Source: Lachnospiraceae bacterium (lineage in GTDB: Bacteria; Bacillota; Clostridia; Lachnospirales; Lachnospiraceae). From it: a DNA stretch of 9,581 nt. The position numbers and the translations under genes are program-made. The notes beneath the pieces were generated by a model that saw only the letters and a program-made list of their open reading frames with translations, made no database searches and had not been told where the DNA came from. Within the stretch, counting starts at the first letter, position 1, and every line of letters begins with the position of its first letter. The stretch is taken from assembly GCA_009774535.1 (NCBI GenBank), contig VSNY01000151.1:1-9581 (forward strand). The letters are read 5' to 3'. Shown here in pieces: positions 1-6,748 of this stretch.

Positions 1-91
1 CCCCCCCCCGCCCCCGCCCCCCGCCACCCCCGCCCCCCCCCCCCCACCCCGCCCCGCCCCCCGCGGCCCCCCGCGCCGCCGCCGGCCTGGG
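1..91. other. C/G-only low-complexity run, probable contig-end artefact
   Basis: The first 80 or so bases are almost only C with scattered G and a rare A, and contain no T until about position 88. The composition then changes abruptly to the moderately AT-rich DNA of the rest of the window, in the middle of the galE N-terminus. No gene, repeat unit or structured element is visible. The form (long C homopolymer interrupted by G) resembles homopolymer read artefacts carried into a contig end. It is unlikely to be genomic sequence of this organism. Confidence 0.8.
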
Positions 92-1063
92 GCAGTCTTG
101 GTTTGTGGCGGAGCAGGATACATAGGTTCTCATATTAATAAACAGCTTCATAAAGCAGACTATGAGACAGTTGTATTTGACAACTTGATATATGGACATA
201 GGGAAGCTGTCAAATGGGGATGCTTTGAGCAGGGCGATTTAAAGAATATTGAAGATATAGAGAAAGTGTTTTGTAAATATTCAATTGAAGCAGTCTTTCA
301 TTTCGCGGCTTATGCATATGTAGGAGAGAGTGTGACGGAGCCGGAGAAATACTACTACAATAATGTGGCTAACACTTTGAATTTATTAAAGGTAATGCGA
401 AAGCATGGATGCAATAAAATAATTTTTTCTTCGACCTGTGCAACTTACGGAGAGCCAGAGAAGGTTCCCATCACAGAGGATATGAGGCAAAATCCAATCA
501 ATCCATATGGTGCATCCAAGTTAATGGTGGAACAGATTTTTAAAGATTATCAGACAGCGTATGACCTCAAGTTTGTTGTACTTCGGTATTTTAATGCGGC
601 GGGAGCGGATCCCGATGGAGAAATAGGAGAGAGCCATAATCCGGAAACACATATTATTCCATTGGTTTTGGATGCAGCAAGTGGTAAGAGAGAGGCAATC
701 AAAGTTTTTGGAACGGATTATGAGACACCGGATGGAAGCTGTATCAGAGATTACATTCATGTGTATGATCTGGCAACGGCTCATATACAGGCGCTTCATT
801 ATTTGGAGCAGGGTAAAGAGAGCGATTCCTTTAATCTGGGAAACGAATTGGGGACTTCCGTATTAGAGGTGATCGATTCGGTAAAACGAATTACCGGAAG
901 GAATTTTAAAGTGATATTAGCCGACAGGCGTCCTGGTGATCCGGCAAAGCTGGTGGGCAGCAGTCTGAAAGCCCAGAATGTATTGGGGTGGAAACCTGTT
1001 TATGCTGATGTTGATAAAATTGTAGAACATGCATGGAGGTGGCATGAAAACGCAGAGTATTAG
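92..1063 (+). CDS. galE: UDP-glucose 4-epimerase (5'-truncated)
   Basis: This is a short-chain dehydrogenase/reductase-type epimerase interconverting UDP-glucose and UDP-galactose in the cytoplasm with bound NAD; it would supply UDP-Gal for the glycan. The NAD loop GGAGYIGSH opens the protein, followed by VFDN at strand 2, the SSTCATYG catalytic Ser/Thr segment, YGASK with the Tyr and Lys of the YxxxK pair, the RYFNAAGA segment, and RRPGDPAKLV near the C-terminus. The frame reads Ala-Val-Leu-Val-Cys-Gly-Gly from base 92, matching the usual GalE start of about M-x-A-V-L-V-x-G-G. The true ATG has therefore been lost in the C-rich run. The TTG at 98 is an internal leucine codon and not a start. 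The residue aligned to E. coli Tyr299, which limits use of N-acetylated substrates, is Leu here, so GalNAc specificity cannot be read off. The 3' end overlaps the next gene by 20 bases. Confidence 0.95.
   Translation, partial: AVLVCGGAGYIGSHINKQLHKADYETVVFDNLIYGHREAVKWGCFEQGDLKNIEDIEKVFCKYSIEAVFHFAAYAYVGESVTEPEKYYYNNVANTLNLLKVMRKHGCNKIIFSSTCATYGEPEKVPITEDMRQNPINPYGASKLMVEQIFKDYQTAYDLKFVVLRYFNAAGADPDGEIGESHNPETHIIPLVLDAASGKREAIKVFGTDYETPDGSCIRDYIHVYDLATAHIQALHYLEQGKESDSFNLGNELGTSVLEVIDSVKRITGRNFKVILADRRPGDPAKLVGSSLKAQNVLGWKPVYADVDKIVEHAWRWHENAEY
1035..1040 (+). promoter_or_regulatory. Ribosome binding site deciding the start at 1044
   Basis: GGAGGT lies inside the end of galE, 3-4 bases before the ATG at 1044. 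The alternative in-frame ATG at 1029 lies upstream of this site and has no purine-rich sequence before it. This favours 1044, where the protein begins MKTQSIRLYN. Confidence 0.6.
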
Positions 1064-2030
1064 ACTTTATAATGAGGTAAATAATTCTTTTCGGAAAAAG
1101 CTTATTTTTCATGTTGGAACGGGAGAAGGATTTTATTCAGAAATAAATGGTATGCTTACGGCTATGCTTTATTGTTATGTGCATAAAATAAAGTTTATCT
1201 TGTATGCGGACGATGCCACCTTCGCGGGTGGAAATGGATGGAATGAATTTTTTGTACCGTTTTGTCCGCAGAGTCACGATGAATTGAATCATAAATATAA
1301 TGCAAGAAGTAAAGGAGAGGGCGTAAAGTTATATTACCGCGCGGGACAAATGCTCTTAAAGATTAGAAATGGTGTGAATTATCTGACCAATGATATTTTT
1401 GCAAGAGCTTGCCTGGGAGACTATAGTAAAGAAAGCACATATGCAAGGTGGACGGAATTTGATATTGATGGAGACATACAAACAGAATTTGCAAAATTAA
1501 GATGTGTTGCATTGCAATACAATAGAAACACTGCAATGGAAATCAAAGCAAAAATAAGAGAGCTTAACCTTCCGGCACATTATTATTCTGTTCAGTTCAG
1601 AGGCGGAGATAAAACATTGGAAGTTATGAGATCAATGGATGTGGATTGCGTAATAGAAAGGATGAAGAGACTGGAAGCAAGGATAGATAATCTCTTTGTT
1701 TTTACAGATGATTTTGCTTATGTTGAGAAAATAAAAGAAAGATGCCCTGAATGGAATATCTACACGCTCACCAAAGAAAATGAGCATGGTTATAATAATT
1801 CTGATTTTAATAGAATCAGTTGGTCGTTAAAGCGAAAGGAGATGATAAAGCTTTTTGCAATGACTGAAATCTGTCTCCATTCGGATATTCATTTTGGTTG
1901 TGAAGTGGCTTGTGTAAACGATTATATAAAGAGTGCAAAGCCATCTGAAAAATATGCAGCAGTCTGGACGGAAGAGGATGCGGGATTGAATGAAAATTTT
2001 AGGAACAGAATTCAGAGAACATACAATTAA
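1044..2030 (+). CDS. Fucosyltransferase-fold (GT-B) glycosyltransferase
   Basis: A protein of 328 residues that resembles the O-fucosyltransferase/alpha-1,6-fucosyltransferase superfamily (GT11/GT23/GT65/GT68 fold), whose members transfer sugar, usually fucose, from a GDP donor. What is visible: a beta-strand with a G-x-G-EGFYSEINGML segment near residues 25-40, like the acceptor-side glycine-rich loop; YYSVQFRGGDK at about 180-190, in the place of the HxRRxDK nucleotide-binding motif, with Arg186 and Asp189 retained; LFVFTDD at about 217-223, like the strand preceding the donor site; and LHSDIHFGCEVACV at about 278-291, like the conserved Ser-rich C-terminal motif. No signal peptide or membrane segment is seen, so it is probably cytoplasmic or peripheral. 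It overlaps galE by 20 bases. This gene is visibly more AT-rich than the aminotransferase-methyltransferase block. Fold assignment is moderately firm; donor and acceptor are unknown. Confidence 0.7.
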   Translation: MKTQSIRLYNEVNNSFRKKLIFHVGTGEGFYSEINGMLTAMLYCYVHKIKFILYADDATFAGGNGWNEFFVPFCPQSHDELNHKYNARSKGEGVKLYYRAGQMLLKIRNGVNYLTNDIFARACLGDYSKESTYARWTEFDIDGDIQTEFAKLRCVALQYNRNTAMEIKAKIRELNLPAHYYSVQFRGGDKTLEVMRSMDVDCVIERMKRLEARIDNLFVFTDDFAYVEKIKERCPEWNIYTLTKENEHGYNNSDFNRISWSLKRKEMIKLFAMTEICLHSDIHFGCEVACVNDYIKSAKPSEKYAAVWTEEDAGLNENFRNRIQRTYN

Positions 2031-2064
2031 TTTCAGAAAACAGGGGTTAGATAATTATATGATT

Positions 2065-2070
2065 GGGGAA
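2065..2070 (+). promoter_or_regulatory. Ribosome binding site deciding the start at 2078
   Basis: GGGGAA is separated by 7 bases from the ATG at 2078, a good spacing. An in-frame TTG at 2063 lies upstream of the site and would add only five residues before the MKVLIFGTGE start typical of a Rossmann-type first strand. Confidence 0.6.
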
Positions 2071-2077
2071 TAATGAA

Positions 2078-3157
2078 ATGAAAGTATTGATTTTTGGAAC
2101 AGGCGAAATTGCCAGACAGGTGTTACGAGGTATCGAAAATATCTTAAAATATGTCGAGATTGTGGGATTTATAGACAATGATGATGCAAAGTACGGAGCA
2201 GAGTTTTATGGCGGGACGATTTATCATCCGGGGCAGATACAGAAATTGAATTATGACAAAATCTGCATTTTACTAACGCGGTTTCAACAAGTATATGACC
2301 AACTTGTATATGGTTATCAGGTGCCTCCCGAAAAGATTATCGGCAGGGAAGAGTTGTTAAAGTATCTGATGACAGAAAAACACAGGTACACCACGGACAG
2401 TGATATACAGGACACTTTAAAGTACTGGGAAGATAATCAGCTGTCTTATTTTAATCAGCATGAATATGCGGATGCGACCCGTGACAGTGTTTACTGGGAT
2501 CGGGAATACAATATGCCATATATCATGTTTAAAGGCAGGAGACTGTATTATCCACGTTCCTATGGCGGATTTCTCTATGATGAAGAAGGAGCCTATGTAT
2601 TAGGTTACAGGGAAGAAGAGCAGGCGCAGGGATCACCGCACAGATATCTGACAGGAGATATAAACATTTCCAAAGGGGATGTGGTAGTAGATGCCGGGGC
2701 GATGGAAGGCGATTTCGCTCTGGAGTACATTGATGAGATTGGGAAATTATATATTTTTGAGTGCGGTCCGGAATGGGTGAAAGCTTTGCAGATGACTTAC
2801 AGGGATTACATGGATAAGGTGGTCATTATCCCTAAAATGCTGGGAGACCATGTGGATGAGAATATGACTACCCTGCAGGAAACGATATCGGATGGAAGAG
2901 TTGATTTTATCAAAATGGATATTGAAGGGGCGGAAGTGGGCGCTCTGCAGGCGGCGGAAGAACTTCTTCGCAATAATAATGTCAGGTGTGCCATATGCAC
3001 ATATCACTCGGAGGAGGATGCGGTCAGACTGGAAAAATTTTTTTATGGTATCGGATATCAGACATCCTTCTCAAATGGACACATGATTTTTTATATCGAT
3101 CCGGATATTTTTTCTTCGCTGGATTTCCGCAAAGGAGTCATATATGCCAAAAAATGA
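2078..3157 (+). CDS. FkbM-type methyltransferase with N-terminal Rossmann-like domain
   Basis: This 359-residue protein has two domains. Residues 1 to about 97 form a Rossmann-like unit: MKVLIFGTGEIARQVL is the first strand and glycine loop, VEIVGFIDND ends the second strand in an acidic residue, and YDKICILL marks a later strand. Residues of about 195-345 form an FkbM-family SAM methyltransferase, a family that O-methylates sugars and polyketide hydroxyls. The FkbM part shows motif I VVVDAGAMEGDF (about 202-213), the FECGPEW segment (about 226-232) and FIKMDIEGAE (about 277-286), the family's hallmark. Between the two lies a linker of about 95 residues rich in Tyr and acidic residues. The likely role is O-methylation of a sugar nucleotide or glycan; the acceptor is unknown. 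The N-terminal domain has close relatives in three other genes of this window. The stop overlaps the aminotransferase start by 14 bases, implying translational coupling. Confidence 0.85.
   Translation: MKVLIFGTGEIARQVLRGIENILKYVEIVGFIDNDDAKYGAEFYGGTIYHPGQIQKLNYDKICILLTRFQQVYDQLVYGYQVPPEKIIGREELLKYLMTEKHRYTTDSDIQDTLKYWEDNQLSYFNQHEYADATRDSVYWDREYNMPYIMFKGRRLYYPRSYGGFLYDEEGAYVLGYREEEQAQGSPHRYLTGDINISKGDVVVDAGAMEGDFALEYIDEIGKLYIFECGPEWVKALQMTYRDYMDKVVIIPKMLGDHVDENMTTLQETISDGRVDFIKMDIEGAEVGALQAAEELLRNNNVRCAICTYHSEEDAVRLEKFFYGIGYQTSFSNGHMIFYIDPDIFSSLDFRKGVIYAKK
3131..3137 (+). promoter_or_regulatory. Strong ribosome binding site inside the FkbM gene
   Basis: AAAGGAG sits 6 bases before the aminotransferase ATG at 3144, within the last codons of the FkbM gene. 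It is a near-ideal Shine-Dalgarno site in an overlapping gene pair, which supports the 14-base overlap as real. Confidence 0.7.
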
Positions 3158-4277
3158 GGACTTTATACCGGTAAACGAACCACTGCTAAACGGGAACGAA
3201 AAGAAATATCTATGTGAATGTATTGACACAGGCTGGATATCATCGGAGGGTCCGTTTGTAAAGGAATTTGAGCAGAAGATGAGTGCTGCGGTAAACAGGA
3301 GATATGGTATTGCCGTATCCAACGGTACAGCAGCTTTGGAGGTAGCAGTACAGGCTCTTGGGATTGGAGAAGACGATGAAGTGATCATGCCTAGCTTTAC
3401 GATCATATCTTGTGCCGCGGCGGTGACAAAGCTTGGCGCTGTGCCGGTACTGGTAGACAGCGATATACATACCTGGAACATGAAGGTGGATGAGATCGAG
3501 GCTAAAATAACACCGAAGACAAAAGCCATTATGATTGTTCATCTGTATGGACTTCCAGTTAAGGTGGATAAAGTCCTTGCACTGGCAAAGAGGTATAACT
3601 TGAAGGTAATTGAGGACGCGGCTGAGATGCATGGGCAGACTTACCGGGGAAGACCCTGTGGAAGCTTTGGCGATATCAGCACATTCAGCTTTTATCCTAA
3701 TAAGCATATCACCACCGGTGAGGGTGGTATGGTGGTCACGGATGATGAGAAACTGGCGGAACGGTGCAGGATGCTCCGAAATCTGTGCTTTAGGAAAGAC
3801 ATCAGATATGTACATGATGAGATCAGTGACAATTACCGCTTTACGAATTTACAGGCGGCAGTAGGCTTGGCGCAGCTTGAGAGACTGGGTGAGTTCGTGG
3901 AACGTAAGCGTGCGATGGGAAAGTATTATACAGAGCAGCTAAATGACATAGACGGACTGATATTACCAATAGAGAAGACGGATTACGCTGATAATATTTA
4001 CTGGGTATATGGGATTGTTTTGGACAAGCAGATTAAGGCTGATAATAAAACGGTGCAAAAATTACTGACAGAAGAAGGGATAGGCTCACGGACATTCTTC
4101 TGGTGTATGCATGAACAGCCGGTATACCAGAAGCAGGGATTGTTTAAAAAAGAGTCTTACCCAAATGCAGAATACCTTGCGAGGAAAGGTTTCTATATTC
4201 CAAGCGGTTTGGCATTGACTGCAGAGCAGATGGAACGAGTGGTGATGGGGGTCCGCAGGGTGATGGGCAGGATATAA
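3144..4277 (+). CDS. DegT/DnrJ/EryC1/StrS PLP-dependent sugar aminotransferase (perosamine synthase-like)
   Basis: Transfers an amino group, usually from glutamate, to a keto-sugar nucleotide to make an amino-deoxy sugar nucleotide in the cytoplasm. The length of 377 residues is normal for the family. The N-terminal IPVNEPLLNGNEKKYL and TGWISSEGPFVKEFE resemble the GDP-perosamine synthase/VioA (C4-aminating) branch more than the C3 branch. VSNGTAAL (about 58-65) is the phosphate-binding Gly-Thr loop, VIEDAAEMHG carries Asp158, which contacts the PLP ring nitrogen, and SFYPNKHITTGEGG carries Lys187, the Schiff-base lysine. An intact Lys separates it from ColD-type dehydratases, which have His there. 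The required 4,6-dehydratase is not in the window. The exact product (perosamine, another 4-amino-4,6-dideoxyhexose or a different keto-sugar amine) cannot be settled from sequence. It is followed by the largest intergenic gap (73 bases), with only a poor promoter-like sequence. Confidence 0.9.
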   Translation: MPKNEDFIPVNEPLLNGNEKKYLCECIDTGWISSEGPFVKEFEQKMSAAVNRRYGIAVSNGTAALEVAVQALGIGEDDEVIMPSFTIISCAAAVTKLGAVPVLVDSDIHTWNMKVDEIEAKITPKTKAIMIVHLYGLPVKVDKVLALAKRYNLKVIEDAAEMHGQTYRGRPCGSFGDISTFSFYPNKHITTGEGGMVVTDDEKLAERCRMLRNLCFRKDIRYVHDEISDNYRFTNLQAAVGLAQLERLGEFVERKRAMGKYYTEQLNDIDGLILPIEKTDYADNIYWVYGIVLDKQIKADNKTVQKLLTEEGIGSRTFFWCMHEQPVYQKQGLFKKESYPNAEYLARKGFYIPSGLALTAEQMERVVMGVRRVMGRI

Positions 4278-4350
4278 AGAAATAGATTACGCTATCCACT
4301 GATGACCGGGTAAAATACTCACTTTTGATGTGTAGAAAAGGAAATAAGAT

Positions 4351-4806
4351 ATGGGACAGGTTGAGGAAGTTAAAAAAAAGAATAAACTGCTGGCGATGAT
4401 CATCCGCAATGATTATACCTGTGACGGCGTGGACTTTATCACTCCTAATGCTTATTCTCAGCAGGTTGCCTATATGCATCATCCTGCCGGAAAAATGATA
4501 GACGCGCATGTACATAACCTGGTTCACCGAAATGTGGTGATGACACAGGAAGTGCTGTTTATTAAGAAGGGCGTGCTCCGCGTGGATTTTTATGATGAGT
4601 ATGAAGATTATCTGGAGAGCAGGGATTTGCATGCGGGAGATGTTATCCTGTTGGTTTCCGGCGGTCATGGTTTTCAGGCGCTGGAAGAGGTGGAGATGAT
4701 AGAGGTGAAACAGGGTCCTTATGCGGGAGATGAAGATAAGAAACGTTTTGAAGGAATTGATATGGAACAGGTGATTTACAGGGAGATAGAAGATGGAAGT
4801 ATTTAA
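4351..4806 (+). CDS. Small metal-binding cupin, sugar-locus type
   Basis: A single-domain cupin of 151 residues. Motif 1 is seen as His53-x-His55, then Glu67 and Gly74 (HVH, EVLFIKKG), and motif 2 as GDVILLVSGGHGF with His106. These three His and one Glu are the usual metal ligands. The spacing from HVH to the Glu is 11 residues, longer than the canonical 3-4, so this is a divergent cupin. The MIEVKQGPY stretch after motif 2 looks family-specific. Small cupins beside DegT aminotransferases can be sugar 3,4-ketoisomerases (FdtA/QdtA/Tyl1a), but the FdtA signature GFHAHKxLEQ is not seen, so I do not assign that function; an epimerase, mutarotase or binding role is possible. The start follows AAAAGGAA at about 7 bases. 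The 3' end overlaps the methyltransferase gene by 14 bases. Confidence 0.8.
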   Translation: MGQVEEVKKKNKLLAMIIRNDYTCDGVDFITPNAYSQQVAYMHHPAGKMIDAHVHNLVHRNVVMTQEVLFIKKGVLRVDFYDEYEDYLESRDLHAGDVILLVSGGHGFQALEEVEMIEVKQGPYAGDEDKKRFEGIDMEQVIYREIEDGSI

Positions 4807-5551
4807 GGATTATGCCTATTATTACAATGCATTTTATCAGGATAAGGATTACAGGGCGGAAGCACTGCAGGTGGACAGCCTTTTGAGAAAATATGGAGAG
4901 AATATCCGCAAAATCATCAATTACGGATGCGGGACAGGCAGGCATGACCTCGAGCTTTCCAAGCTAGGCTACCAGTGTACAGGAATTGATATGAGTTCCC
5001 TCATGATTCGTATTGCGCAGGAGAACGCAGAGGCTGGAAAAGCAGAGATAGATTTTTCTGTGGCGGACATAAGAACCTATGAACCTGCGGGGAAATATGA
5101 TGCCGTGATATCCCTGTTTCATGTCATGAGCTACCAGAACAGCAATGAGGATATCCTGTCAGCGTTCCGCGCAGCCAGAGCGGCACTTGATCCGGGAGGA
5201 ATCTTCCTTTTTGATGCCTGGTATGGACCGGGTGTATTGAGTGATAAGCCGGTTGTGAGAGTGAAAGAGATAGAAGATGAATACAACAAGCTGGTGAGGA
5301 TAGCGAGATCGGTTATGCACGAAAAAGAAAACGTAGTGGATGTCTGCTATGAAGTATTTGTAATGGACAGAGAAACAGGCAATACCAAAGCAATCAATGA
5401 AGTTCATAATATGCGATATTTTTTCAGACCGGAACTGGAGTTTTATTTACGGCAGACGGGGTTTGAATTGGTGGATAATGTTGACTGCAAGACACTGGGT
5501 GAGACAAGTTTGGATTCCTGGACAAGTTATTTTGTGGCAAGAGTGGTTTGA
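4793..5551 (+). CDS. Class I SAM-dependent methyltransferase, amino-sugar N-methyltransferase-like
   Basis: A 252-residue soluble methyltransferase. Motif I is IINYGCGTGRH (about 41-51), the acidic end of strand 2 is GID (Asp66) binding the SAM ribose, SVADIR (Asp92) is the adenine-contact region, and DPGGIFLFDAWYGPG (about 133-147) is the post-motif region. The N-terminal YAYYYNAFYQDKDYRAEA and the C-terminal half with a long beta segment (DVCYEVFVM, NEVHNMRYF) resemble the DesVI/TylM1 group that N-methylates amino-deoxy sugar nucleotides. That resemblance is from memory and was not tested by alignment. Position two genes after a sugar aminotransferase fits a role in methylating its product. 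The start is supported by AGGGAG at 4780-4785 with 7-base spacing. A generic small-molecule methyltransferase remains possible. Confidence 0.85.
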   Translation: MEVFKDYAYYYNAFYQDKDYRAEALQVDSLLRKYGENIRKIINYGCGTGRHDLELSKLGYQCTGIDMSSLMIRIAQENAEAGKAEIDFSVADIRTYEPAGKYDAVISLFHVMSYQNSNEDILSAFRAARAALDPGGIFLFDAWYGPGVLSDKPVVRVKEIEDEYNKLVRIARSVMHEKENVVDVCYEVFVMDRETGNTKAINEVHNMRYFFRPELEFYLRQTGFELVDNVDCKTLGETSLDSWTSYFVARVV

Positions 5552-5552
5552 A

Positions 5553-5558
5553 AAGGAG
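5553..5558 (+). promoter_or_regulatory. Ribosome binding site for the GT4 gene
   Basis: AAGGAG directly follows the methyltransferase stop codon. It is only 3 bases from ATG 5562 but 6 bases from the next codon, GTG 5565, so either may be the true start, giving MVRRIAILL or MRRIAILL. The in-frame ATG at 5397 would add 55 residues that lie entirely in the methyltransferase gene and look like no protein domain. Confidence 0.65.
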
Positions 5559-5561
5559 CAG

Positions 5562-6725
5562 ATGGTGAGAAGGATTGCTATTTTATTGACCAGTATGCCT
5601 GAATCGGGTGGAGAACATCAATATTTAGTGTTATTGATGGAAACGCTCATAAAGTACAATAACATATATTTTGAGGTAACTCCTATTTGCTGTAATCGTT
5701 TCTGGCGTAAATGGTGCCAAGAAAATCATATGGAGTTTATCAGATATGAACAGGAAAAATATGCGCCCGCTTTTATGGAGTTAAACGCCAGATGTTATCG
5801 TGTGTTTAAGCTATATAATACCTATTTTTCCAAGCTTGGGAAAATCATCACAGACAATAAGATTGACCTGTTGATCGGAGGACAGCAAAGTACTTTTCTG
5901 CCTGCGTTACCTTGTAAGCTGCTTCAGCCGGTACATGATTTGATGCATAAGTTTGAAATGGATTTTGAAGAAATTAGAAATTCATACAGGGAAAGAGAAA
6001 CGCATTTCAGCAGTAGTTCAAGGTTTGTCGATGTGGTTTTGGTGGACTCGGCATTGGGAAGGCGTCAATATTTAGATTGCTATTATAAAAAAGGAAGGCA
6101 TATCCCACATATAAGGGTGCTGCCTTTTGCAACACCTGATTATAAAAGGAAAGAGCCGGAATATGTCAGGACGCCAGATAAATATATATTTTATCCGGCA
6201 CAATTTTGGACGCATAAAAACCATAAGAATTTGCTGAAGGCAATCAGTCTGTTAAAAGAGAGGATACCAGATATCCATTTGATTCTGGTCGGTTCTGAAA
6301 AGAACGCATTACGTGAGATTAAAAAAATGATACAGAACAATGCGCTGGATCAGAACGTTACGATTATGGGATTTGTATCTGATGGACAAGTCATGTTCTT
6401 ATACCAAAATGCAGTTGCTTTGGTGATGCCCACTTATTTTGGTCCGACTAATATACCGCCACTTGAAGCGATGGCGCTTGGCTGTCCGGTTATTGCGTCT
6501 GATAAATATGCAATGCCGGAGCAGACAGGGGACGCCGGGTTGTTTTTTAATCCGGATTCACCAGAGGAACTGGCTATATGTATAGAACGAGTATGGAATA
6601 ATGAAGAATTAAGACAAACTATGATAGCGAAGGGATATGAGCAAAATAAAAAATGGACCGCTGAGAAGTTTAAAAAACGTTTTTTAAACATTATATTGAA
6701 GGAATTAAAAGTAAGTGTGTCATAG
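5562..6725 (+). CDS. GT4-family glycosyltransferase
   Basis: A 387-residue GT-B retaining glycosyltransferase of the GT4 family, which uses nucleotide sugars such as GDP-mannose or UDP-sugars on lipid-linked or membrane-proximal acceptors. The N-terminal half has a first strand RRIAILL, a weak SGGEHQY loop and PVHDLMHKFE (about 123-132), a motif seen in GT4 enzymes of polysaccharide loci. The C-terminal half has YPAQFWTHKNH (about 211-221), then HLILVGS, the MPTYFGPTNIPPLEAMALG donor-site region (about 289-307) and CPVIASDKYAMPEQTGDAG. In the family's E-x7-E motif only the second Glu (about residue 302) is present; the first is Gly in FGPTNIPPLE. No signal peptide or membrane segment is seen. 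It begins 10 bases after the methyltransferase and ends 23 bases before the likely start of the first GT2 gene. The linkage made is unknown. Confidence 0.9.
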   Translation: MVRRIAILLTSMPESGGEHQYLVLLMETLIKYNNIYFEVTPICCNRFWRKWCQENHMEFIRYEQEKYAPAFMELNARCYRVFKLYNTYFSKLGKIITDNKIDLLIGGQQSTFLPALPCKLLQPVHDLMHKFEMDFEEIRNSYRERETHFSSSSRFVDVVLVDSALGRRQYLDCYYKKGRHIPHIRVLPFATPDYKRKEPEYVRTPDKYIFYPAQFWTHKNHKNLLKAISLLKERIPDIHLILVGSEKNALREIKKMIQNNALDQNVTIMGFVSDGQVMFLYQNAVALVMPTYFGPTNIPPLEAMALGCPVIASDKYAMPEQTGDAGLFFNPDSPEELAICIERVWNNEELRQTMIAKGYEQNKKWTAEKFKKRFLNIILKELKVSVS

Positions 6726-6748
6726 AGATGGCAGGAAGGCAAGGGAGC

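Noticed and set aside
1..91. C-rich stretch considered as a regulatory or structured element (i-motif or G-quadruplex on the other strand)
   Set aside because: Its composition is wholly unlike the rest of the locus and it replaces the start of a conserved gene, so artefact is far more likely than function.
3240..3815. Long open frame on the - strand inside the aminotransferase gene
   Set aside because: It lies fully opposite a gene with clear PLP-enzyme motifs, its translation is His/Cys-rich with no domain, and no ribosome binding site or promoter supports it.
4288..4316. Possible internal promoter in the gap before the cupin gene (TAAAAT at 4311-4316)
   Set aside because: The -10-like hexamer is acceptable, but no -35-like hexamer lies at 16-18 bases upstream, so in AT-rich DNA it is likely chance.
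4144..4668. Open frame of 174 codons on the - strand over the aminotransferase-cupin junction
   Set aside because: It overlaps two genes with recognisable motifs and shows no conserved protein features of its own.
5397..5561. N-terminal extension of the GT4 protein from ATG 5397
   Set aside because: The 55 added residues are encoded within the methyltransferase gene, are Trp/Arg-rich and resemble no GT4 N-terminus. A good ribosome binding site lies at 5553-5558.
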